NCBI GenBank assembly: GCA_016928525.1 | Contig: JAFGKO010000226.1 | Span: 1 to 5,677 of the forward strand | DNA length: 5,677 nt | From: Anaerolineales bacterium | GTDB lineage: Bacteria > Chloroflexota > Anaerolineae > Anaerolineales > Villigracilaceae | Direction of reading: 5' to 3' | Shown: piece by piece, positions 1 through 5,354 of the stretch | Layout: each line of letters begins with the position of its first letter | Position numbering within the stretch: position 1 is the stretch's first letter | Position numbers and translations under genes: made by a program | Notes under the pieces: generated by a model | The model's database searches: none | What the model was told of the DNA's origin: nothing | The model's input: the letters and a program-made list of their open reading frames with translations, nothing else

Positions 1-78
1 GATATTTTGCGCCGCCTGGGGCTCAAGAACATCCGCGAACTGCGTGGTCGCACCGATTTGCTGGTCTATGGAAAATGA
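1..78 (+). CDS. C-terminal end of a probable FMN-binding glutamate synthase domain protein (partial, 5' end outside window)
   Basis: The reading frame is open from the first base and ends at TGA 76-78, leaving 25 visible residues. They contain LGLKNIRELRGRTDLL, which fits the LG-x3-I/L-x-EL-x-GR-x-DLL pattern found at the C-terminal end of the FMN/synthase domain of glutamate synthases, just before the GXGXG region in full-length enzymes. The next gene starts only three bases after the stop and carries the other two glutamate synthase domains (amidotransferase and GXGXG) but no FMN domain, so the context supports the assignment strongly. By family knowledge this subunit would bind FMN and usually a 3Fe-4S cluster and would form glutamate from 2-oxoglutarate and channelled ammonia. 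None of those catalytic residues is inside the window. An N-methylglutamate synthase-type (MgsC/GlxD-like) subunit is an alternative. Confidence 0.66.
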   Translation, partial: DILRRLGLKNIRELRGRTDLLVYGK

Positions 79-81
79 ACT

Positions 82-2673
82 ATGAATAAAAAAATGTCCA
101 TCGAAAAAATATTGGCTTCGCGGAAGTTACTACCCAAAATCGAAGTCAGCCCGGCTGCGCGGGATGGAGCGGCCGAGGGTGGTTGTGGCGTCATTGGAAT
201 TGCCTGCTCGGAAAAAATTGCCGGGCGACATTTGTTGCAGTCTTTGATCCAGATGAGGAACCGCGGGAACGGCAAAGGCGGCGGCATTGCAGCGGTTGGC
301 CTGGTTCCGGAAGAGTTCGGGGTCAGCCAGAAAGTAATGGAAGAGGATTATCTCATCGCTGTGGCTTATCTCGATCCATCCGTTCGAGAGGAGGTAGAGA
401 AAACATCCATTCAACCCACTTTTGAAATCGAGCATGTCCGCGAGCAGCCGCATATCGATGACTATACGATCCTTGATGGTTTGGATGTGTCGCCACCAGA
501 GGTCGTTTACTATTTTGTGCGCATCAAACCGGATGTCGTGAAGGCTTTCCGGGCCGAATTCAATATGCAGGATGCGCCGCAACGAAAAGTGGAAGATGAA
601 ATTGTTTTCCAAAACACTTATAAATTGAATACGCGCTTCTATGCGTCGACCGGTGAAACGCGAGCCTTTGTACTCTCGCATGGCAAGAATTTATTGGTGC
701 TCAAGATGGTTGGCTACGGCGACGATGTTGTCAAATATTACCAACTCGAAGATCTGCATGCGCACGTCTGGATTGGCCACCACCGCTACCCCACCAAGGG
801 TCGTGTCTGGCATCCTGGTGGCGCGCATCCCTTCTCGGGGTTGAATGAAGCGTTGGTGCACAACGGTGACTTTGCAAATTACGCCTCCATCTCAGAATAC
901 CTGGCGCAGCGCAATATCTACCCCCTCTTCCTGACAGATACCGAAGTATCGGTTCAGGTCTTCGATTTGCTGCACCGGGTTTATGAATATCCCCTGGAAT
1001 ACGTCATCGAGTCGCTAGCCCCGACGACTGAACGGGATTTCACCAAATTGCCGGATGCCAAAAAGAAACTGTACCAGATGTTGCAGACCACGCATATGCA
1101 CAGTTCGCCGGACGGCCCCTGGTTCTTCCTGATTGCTCAATCGGCGCCCGGTGAAAAGAAATCGGAAGCCTACCGCTTGATCGGCATCACCGATACGAGC
1201 ATGCTGCGCCCTCAGGTTTTTGCCTTGCAAGAAGTTGGAAATGGAGGCCCATCCATTGGGTTTGCCGCTTCCGAGAAACAGGGCATTGACGCGGCCTTGG
1301 AGAGTCTTGCCGCTGAAGACGCCCGCTTTTGGGCGCGCGCGGACCGCTACTGGAACGCGCGCGGGGGCAGCCATACCGATGGTGGAGCTTTCATCTTCTC
1401 CGTTAATCCTAATGGCAATGGCAAGCCCTCGAAAATGGTTTGCACCGACAAATTCGGGCGCGAAGTTGGTATTGATGCAAGCTATCTACCGTATCAGAAA
1501 AATGGCGACCCAGGCACAGAATCCGATACCGTTGTTTTACCTGAGCTGGATACCTCAGAACTGTTAGATTGGTTCAAAAAACAGATCCCCACATGGGAGT
1601 ATGGCGAATTCAAGCAGGCTTTGGGAGCGTTGGTACAGGGTACGGACACGGATACCCGCAGAAAACGAGCCATCCAGGTGCTCACCGGTCTTATCGACCG
1701 TCGTTATCCAACCGGAACGATGCGCAGGAGCAGCCTGGTTTCCCTTTGCGATGAGGCGCTAAATCAGGTTTTCGAATATATTGGGAAGGAACCCTTTGAA
1801 CTGTATGCCTTTGCGTCTGCCGATCAACCGCTGCCCGAACCCGCTCAAGTGGACCAGATCGCAGTCATCGATGCGCGTGGTTACAGCCCTGAAGGGGAAC
1901 GCTCGGTCGCGATGCTGCTGGTGGAATTGAACAAGCGCGGTTTTTCCAACTTTATCATCGCGAATGCGCGCGGTCACCGCTTTATCGGTAATGGTTTCGG
2001 TGCGAATTCGAGCGGGATTCGCATTGACGTCTATGGCTCATCGGGCGATTACCTGGCATCCGGCCTGGACGGGATGGAAATCCATGTGCACGGTAACGCC
2101 CAGGATCAGCTTTGCCAGATCATGAAGTCCGGCAAGCTCGTCGTCCACGGCGATGTAGGCCAGACCTTCGGTTATGCGGCCAAGGGCGGCGAGGTCTACA
2201 TCCTGGGGAACGCGGCCGGTCGGCCTATGATCAATGCGGTTGGCAAGCCGCGCGTGGTTATCAACGGCACCTGCCTCGATTATCTAGCCGAATCCTTTAT
2301 GGCCGGCGACCCGCACAACGGCGGCGGGTTCGTCATCCTGAACGGGATTCGGATCACAAATCAGGGCGAGATCGTCGACCTGGATGAGCCTTATCCCGGG
2401 GGAAACCTGTTCTCTTTGGCCTCGGGAGGCGCAATCTACGTCCGCGACCCCCAGCGCAACGTCAGCGAGGATCAACTCAACAGCGGTGAATTTGCTCCCA
2501 TGGAAGAGCGCGATTGGGCGCTGATCAAGCCTTATCTCGAAGAAAACCAACGCCAATTTGGGATCTCGATTGATGAATTGCTGAAAGGCGAGGAACCCGC
2601 GAATGTCTATCGTAAAATCCAGCCGCATGCAGTTCGGGCGTTGCAAGCCGAGGAGACCTGGGTGCGGCATTAA
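82..2673 (+). CDS. Glutamate synthase-type fusion of class II glutamine amidotransferase and GXGXG domains, lacking the FMN domain
   Basis: The product has 863 residues. Residues 35-440 are a class II (Ntn) glutamine amidotransferase domain: CGVIG begins at Cys35, the presumed nucleophile, exposed if a 34-residue propeptide is removed. Next come GHHRYPTKG (232-240), AHPF (248-251), the oxyanion motif HNGD (260-263), LTDTEV (284-289) and a late LRP...GFAASEKQGI stretch. Cys35 to the His-x-Arg motif is about 200 residues, as in full-length GltB rather than small amidotransferases. Residues 440-590 are a linker of unknown fold. Residues 594-790 are a GXGXG beta-helix with repeated G-x-G turns (GNGFGAN, HVHGNAQD, VVHGDVG, YILGNAAGRP), ending in AGDPHNGGGF. 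The FMN domain that normally separates these parts is absent and is probably supplied by the gene ending at 78. Glutamine would be hydrolysed here and ammonia passed to that partner in the cytoplasm. The ATG at 82 has a weak GGAAAA six bases upstream, and the 3-base gap suggests translational coupling. ATG at 94 is an alternative start. A relationship to N-methylglutamate synthase MgsA/MgsB is possible. Confidence 0.88.
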   Translation: MNKKMSIEKILASRKLLPKIEVSPAARDGAAEGGCGVIGIACSEKIAGRHLLQSLIQMRNRGNGKGGGIAAVGLVPEEFGVSQKVMEEDYLIAVAYLDPSVREEVEKTSIQPTFEIEHVREQPHIDDYTILDGLDVSPPEVVYYFVRIKPDVVKAFRAEFNMQDAPQRKVEDEIVFQNTYKLNTRFYASTGETRAFVLSHGKNLLVLKMVGYGDDVVKYYQLEDLHAHVWIGHHRYPTKGRVWHPGGAHPFSGLNEALVHNGDFANYASISEYLAQRNIYPLFLTDTEVSVQVFDLLHRVYEYPLEYVIESLAPTTERDFTKLPDAKKKLYQMLQTTHMHSSPDGPWFFLIAQSAPGEKKSEAYRLIGITDTSMLRPQVFALQEVGNGGPSIGFAASEKQGIDAALESLAAEDARFWARADRYWNARGGSHTDGGAFIFSVNPNGNGKPSKMVCTDKFGREVGIDASYLPYQKNGDPGTESDTVVLPELDTSELLDWFKKQIPTWEYGEFKQALGALVQGTDTDTRRKRAIQVLTGLIDRRYPTGTMRRSSLVSLCDEALNQVFEYIGKEPFELYAFASADQPLPEPAQVDQIAVIDARGYSPEGERSVAMLLVELNKRGFSNFIIANARGHRFIGNGFGANSSGIRIDVYGSSGDYLASGLDGMEIHVHGNAQDQLCQIMKSGKLVVHGDVGQTFGYAAKGGEVYILGNAAGRPMINAVGKPRVVINGTCLDYLAESFMAGDPHNGGGFVILNGIRITNQGEIVDLDEPYPGGNLFSLASGGAIYVRDPQRNVSEDQLNSGEFAPMEERDWALIKPYLEENQRQFGISIDELLKGEEPANVYRKIQPHAVRALQAEETWVRH

Positions 2674-2710
2674 CCCTCACCCCTACCCCTCTCCCTTTTA
2701 GGGAGAGGGG
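2674..2710. repeat. REP-like intergenic repeat with perfect 10-bp hairpin
   Basis: Starting directly after the TAA stop, the sequence reads CCCTCACCCCTA and then CCCCTCTCCC (2686-2695), TTTTA (2696-2700) and GGGAGAGGGG (2701-2710). The two arms are exact reverse complements around a 5-base loop. From memory, repeats of the form CCCTCACCCC...CCCCTCTCCC...GGGAGAGGGG are scattered in intergenic regions of many bacterial genomes, so this is probably one copy of a REP-like family. No T-run follows the stem (ATAGAAGG comes next), so it is not a standard intrinsic terminator. It could stabilise the upstream mRNA end or reduce readthrough into the transporter gene. Confidence 0.8.
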
Positions 2711-2723
2711 ATAGAAGGAAAGA

Positions 2724-3701
2724 ATGAAAACAAAAATCTGGCTCGCTTTACTGGCACTTTATACTGTTTGGGGTTCGACGTACTTAGCGATTCGTTTTAC
2801 GGTCGAGACCATTCCGCCGTTTTTATCGGCTGGAATGCGTTTCCTGATTTCAGGGGCGATATTGTTCATCTGGCGATATGCCGCCGGGGACACACTACCC
2901 ACGATGCGGCAATGGCGTTCGACGGCCGTTGTGGGCATTTTCCTGCTACTGGGCGGCAACGGACTGGTTTCGTTCGCCGAGCAATATGTGCCGTCTGGTA
3001 TCGCGGCGCTGATTATCGGATCGATGCCCCTATGGATGGTAACAATCGAGGCTCTGCGCCCCAGCGGCGTCAAGCCGAACTGGCTGACAATTCTCGGCTT
3101 GCTGATCGGCTTCGGCGGCATCTTCCTGCTGGTCAGCCCATCCGAATTGACCGGCGACGGACACACGCTCGATTCACTGGGTGTGGGCGCGCTGCTGGTA
3201 GCGGCTTTCCTGTGGTCGGTCGGCTCAATCTACAGCCGTGGCGCAGATATGCCCCGGTCGTCGTTGATGTCCACAGGCGCGCAAATGTTGGCTGGCAGCA
3301 TGGCGCTCTTTGCCGTCAGCGGTCTGACTGGCGAGTGGACCGGTTTCAGATTTGCCAACGTATCGCTCAATTCCTGGCTGGGATTGTTCTACCTCATTGC
3401 CATCGGGTCGTTAATCGGGTTCGTCTCATATGGTTGGTTGCTGCAAAACGCGCCCGTTTCACTGGTAGCCACCTATGCCTACGTCAACCCGCTGGTAGCG
3501 GTGTTCCTGGGCGCATGGCTGGCAGATGAAACGATCAACGCCCGCATCCTGGTCGCCGGGTTGGTCATCATCGGTTCGGTCGTGTTGATCAACCAGACCA
3601 AATCCAGGCTGAGGAGTGCGAAACGGAAACAGGCTCAGGCAACGGCTGTCAAGCAGGATACCAATTTGCGCGATTCGGTCGATTTACTGGAAGCAGATTA
3701 G
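2724..3701 (+). CDS. DMT-superfamily EamA-type transporter, YedA-like
   Basis: The product is a 325-residue inner-membrane protein with about ten hydrophobic segments, roughly at residues 5-24, 33-51, 66-84, 90-109, 119-138, 151-171, 181-200, 217-236, 244-266 and 273-291. This is the two-times-five-helix arrangement of paired EamA domains (about 7-137 and 152-289). WGSTY (16-20), GNGLVSFAEQYVPSGIAAL (78-96) and YAYVNPLVAVFLG (251-263) closely match the E. coli YedA group. A charged, lysine/arginine-rich tail (293-325) follows the last helix and is probably cytoplasmic. Family members export metabolites, amino acids or drugs; the substrate cannot be read from the sequence. The ATG at 2724 has AAGGA at 2715-2719 and is followed at once by the first helix, which supports this start. 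The gene lies between the glutamate synthase gene and glnA on the same strand, so a nitrogen-linked cargo is possible but unproven. Confidence 0.9.
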   Translation: MKTKIWLALLALYTVWGSTYLAIRFTVETIPPFLSAGMRFLISGAILFIWRYAAGDTLPTMRQWRSTAVVGIFLLLGGNGLVSFAEQYVPSGIAALIIGSMPLWMVTIEALRPSGVKPNWLTILGLLIGFGGIFLLVSPSELTGDGHTLDSLGVGALLVAAFLWSVGSIYSRGADMPRSSLMSTGAQMLAGSMALFAVSGLTGEWTGFRFANVSLNSWLGLFYLIAIGSLIGFVSYGWLLQNAPVSLVATYAYVNPLVAVFLGAWLADETINARILVAGLVIIGSVVLINQTKSRLRSAKRKQAQATAVKQDTNLRDSVDLLEAD

Positions 3702-3738
3702 AGGTCGTCCGAAGCGCACAGGTGTCCAGATAAAGAAG

Positions 3739-3767
3739 AAAATGTATTTGTCCAAACTCAAAATGTA
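3739..3767. promoter_or_regulatory. Direct repeat upstream of glnA, possible regulator site
   Basis: AAAATGTA occurs twice, at 3739-3746 and 3760-3767, exactly 21 bases apart, about two helical turns. TGTCCA also occurs twice nearby (3723-3728 and 3749-3754). This is the only leader sequence between the transporter stop and glnA, so a control site is plausible. No convincing -35/-10 pair and no GlnR-type TGTNA-N7-TNACA box are visible. The assignment is tentative, since short A-rich repeats arise by chance. Confidence 0.25.
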
Positions 3768-3772
3768 CCGGT

Positions 3773-3778
3773 AAGGAG
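3773..3778 (+). promoter_or_regulatory. Ribosome binding site of glnA
   Basis: AAGGAG lies six bases before the ATG at 3785, in an A-rich context. It is the strongest Shine-Dalgarno sequence in the window and fixes the glnA start. It also suggests strong, independent translation of glnA compared with the weakly signalled gene at 82. Confidence 0.85.
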
Positions 3779-3784
3779 AAAAAA

Positions 3785-5128
3785 ATGGATTCAAAAGACC
3801 TGCTCAAACGTGTAAAGGAAGACGGCATCAAGTTCATCTCGCTGCAATTTTCAGACGTGACCGGTGCGGTCAAATCGGTGGACATGCCTATCAAGGGGCT
3901 GGAGGTTGCGCTGGAGGAAGGGGTGTGGTTCGACGGCTCGTCGGTGGAAGGCTTCGCGCGCATCCAGGAATCGGACATGCGCCTGGTGATCGACCCCGGC
4001 ACGTACGCCGTACTGCCCTGGGCTGCCGAGGAACGCAAGCGCGGACGGGTGTTCTGTGACATTTACACACCCGACGGCGACCCGTTCGAGGGCGATCCAC
4101 GCGGGACCCTGAAACGGTTGCGCGCCAAAATCGCCGATCGCGGCTGGACGTTGAACGTCGGCCCGGAACCGGAATTCTTCCTGTTCAAGCGATCTGACGG
4201 CAATGGCGCGAATGTGCATCCTGTACCGCATGACGTAGGCGGTTACTTCGATTTCTCACCCAGTGACGAGGCCGTGCGCGTGCGCACCGAACTGATGGAC
4301 GCGCTCAACAATATGGGACTGGAGATCGAGGTCGGCCACCACGAGGTGGCGCTTGGCCAGCACGAGATCGACTTCCGCTTTGCGGATGTGGTACGAGCCG
4401 CCGACAATGTTATGACGCTAAAATACACCGTCAAGGCTATTGCGGCCAAGCACGGACTGGTAGCTTCGTTCATGCCCAAGCCGATCTATGGCATCAACGG
4501 TTCCGGGATGCACTGTCACCAATCGCTGTTCGACGCGAATGGCGATAACCTGTTCTTCGACGATAAGGACGAATTCAAACTCTCGAAGATCGCTTATGGC
4601 TTCATCGCCGGACAACTGAAGCATGCCCGCGCTTTAGCAGCCGTGGTCTCGCCGACAGTGAACTCGTACAAACGCCTGGTGCCCGGCTACGAAGCCCCGG
4701 TCTACATTGGCTGGGCCACGCAGAACCGCTCGGCGCTGATCCGCATCCCGCGCTACAACGAGGGGCGCCCAAAGTCGGTGCGCGCCGAACTGCGCTTCCC
4801 GGATCCGTCGTCGAACCCGTATATCGCCTTCGCCGCCATGCTGGCCGCCGCGCTGGACGGCATCGACAAGAACATGACCCCGCCCGCGCCGCTCAACAAC
4901 GTCAACCTGTACCACCTGACCAAAGAAGAGCGGACCAAGATGGGCGTAGGCGAACTGCCCGGCTCGCTGGCCGAAGCGTTAGATGAACTTGACAAGAATG
5001 AAGTGTTAAAAACTGCCCTCGGTTCGAACATCTACGAAGCCTTCACCCGTGCTAAATGGGAGGAGTGGGACGATTACCGCCTGCATGTGACGGATTATGA
5101 GGTGGAACGATATCTTGAAACTGCCTAG
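3785..5128 (+). CDS. glnA: Glutamine synthetase, type I (GSI-alpha)
   Basis: The product makes glutamine from glutamate, ammonia and ATP in the cytoplasm and should form a dodecamer like other GSI enzymes. Its 447 residues match the B. subtilis-type length (about 444) and lack the roughly 25-residue insertion of the GSI-beta group. The beta-grasp domain carries DGSSVEGFARIQESD (50-64). The catalytic domain shows GPEPEFF with Glu128 and Glu130, HHEVALGQHEIDF with Glu187 and Glu194, NGSGMH with His243, NSYKRLVPGYEAP with Arg297 and the flap Glu303, NRSALIRIP (314-322), and AELRFPDP with Glu335 and Arg337. All expected metal, ATP and glutamate ligands are present. Arg59 aligns with B. subtilis Arg62, which mediates glutamine feedback inhibition. 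NLYHLTKEER (374-383) resembles the alpha-type NIY-x-M-x-KEER rather than the adenylylation motif NLYDLP, so control by adenylylation is unlikely. The start is set by AAGGAG six bases upstream. An intrinsic terminator follows the stop. Confidence 0.97.
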   Translation: MDSKDLLKRVKEDGIKFISLQFSDVTGAVKSVDMPIKGLEVALEEGVWFDGSSVEGFARIQESDMRLVIDPGTYAVLPWAAEERKRGRVFCDIYTPDGDPFEGDPRGTLKRLRAKIADRGWTLNVGPEPEFFLFKRSDGNGANVHPVPHDVGGYFDFSPSDEAVRVRTELMDALNNMGLEIEVGHHEVALGQHEIDFRFADVVRAADNVMTLKYTVKAIAAKHGLVASFMPKPIYGINGSGMHCHQSLFDANGDNLFFDDKDEFKLSKIAYGFIAGQLKHARALAAVVSPTVNSYKRLVPGYEAPVYIGWATQNRSALIRIPRYNEGRPKSVRAELRFPDPSSNPYIAFAAMLAAALDGIDKNMTPPAPLNNVNLYHLTKEERTKMGVGELPGSLAEALDELDKNEVLKTALGSNIYEAFTRAKWEEWDDYRLHVTDYEVERYLETA

Positions 5129-5157
5129 CTATTAGCGCTTGGTCATTAGCTATTAGC
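5127..5157. repeat. 10-bp direct repeat AGCTATTAGC spanning the glnA stop codon
   Basis: AGCTATTAGC occurs at 5127-5136 and again at 5148-5157, exactly 21 bases apart. The shorter ATTAGC occurs a third time at 5145-5150. The first copy begins in the glnA TAG stop codon. GCTATTAGC is itself almost palindromic. Repeats of this TTAGC/TATTAGC kind occur downstream of genes in various bacteria. Its function is unknown. Confidence 0.6.
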
Positions 5158-5163
5158 AATGAG

Positions 5164-5196
5164 CCTCCCTAAATCGCGCAGATTGGGGAGGTTTTT
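5164..5196 (+). terminator. Intrinsic transcription terminator of glnA
   Basis: CCTCCCTAA (5164-5172) pairs with TTGGGGAGG (5183-5191), a 9-bp stem with one G-T wobble and a 10-base loop, followed immediately by TTTTT (5192-5196). It lies 35 bases after the glnA stop on the same strand, which is the expected layout for Rho-independent termination. Confidence 0.85.
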
Positions 5197-5205
5197 AATA
5201 GAGAT

Positions 5206-5307
5206 AGGACTTACACAGTTCGCGAAAAAGTGCCGAAAACAGGGGGGGGCGAGCGGCCGCTCGCCCCCCCTGTTTTCTGGCCTCTCCCATTCAACAGCGT
5301 AACCCCT
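5206..5307. mobile_element. MITE-like element with imperfect terminal inverted repeats
   Basis: AGGACTTACACAGTT (5206-5220) and AACAGCGTAACCCCT (5293-5307) are inverted repeats matching at 11 of 15 positions. Their centre of symmetry, between 5256 and 5257, coincides exactly with that of the palindrome at 5232-5281. The element is about 102 bp and has no coding capacity, as expected for a non-autonomous MITE or palindromic repeat. Directly flanking sequences are GAGAT (left) and GAGAG (right), which could be a decayed 5-bp target duplication. AGGACTTAC-like ends resemble known insertion element and MITE ends, but this is from memory and no transposase is present here. A decayed REP-type palindrome is the alternative. 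Confidence 0.55.
5232..5281. repeat. GC-rich near-perfect palindrome (core of the MITE-like element)
   Basis: The left arm GAAAACAGGGGGGGGCGAG, continuing to CGG at 5256, pairs with the right arm, which begins CCGCTCGC at 5257 and ends at TGTTTTC (5271-5277). The left arm has eight Gs and the right seven Cs, so one G is bulged. Allowing a second bulge at T5278, GCC/GGC at the base also pairs, for about 24 base pairs with essentially no loop. The centre GCGGCCGC (5253-5260) is itself palindromic. As RNA it would form a very stable hairpin. On the minus strand the stem is followed by GGCACTTTTT, so it may also stop transcription of the convergent gene at 5355-5677. Confidence 0.9.
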
Positions 5308-5354
5308 GAGAGATTGATTGGAATTCAGATCCACCGGGGATAAACATGGATGAA

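Noticed and set aside
130..681. A 183-codon open frame on the minus strand inside the amidotransferase gene
   Set aside because: It lies wholly inside a gene with strong family motifs, has no recognisable domain or ribosome binding site, and reads as antisense shadow.
2284..2670. A 128-codon minus-strand open frame opposite the GXGXG domain
   Set aside because: It is fully antisense to a conserved domain and shows no family motif; stop-free antisense frames are common in GC-rich coding sequence.
2686..2710. Intrinsic terminator after the glutamate synthase gene
   Set aside because: The hairpin is perfect but is followed by ATAGAAGG rather than a T-run, so it is listed as a REP-like repeat instead.
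3702..3784. Glutamine riboswitch or GlnR operator in the glnA leader
   Set aside because: The leader is only 83 bases, forms no obvious conserved fold, and contains no TGTNA-N7-TNACA palindrome.
4904..4933. Adenylylation site at Tyr376 of GlnA (NLYHL)
   Set aside because: The surrounding TKEER context, the short length and the missing beta-type insertion fit GSI-alpha, where the tyrosine is present but adenylylation is not expected.
5253..5260. Cloning or linker artefact suggested by the NotI-like GCGGCCGC at the palindrome centre
   Set aside because: The symmetry extends to the divergent terminal repeats 50 bases out on each side, which an inserted linker or an exact inverted assembly artefact would not produce.
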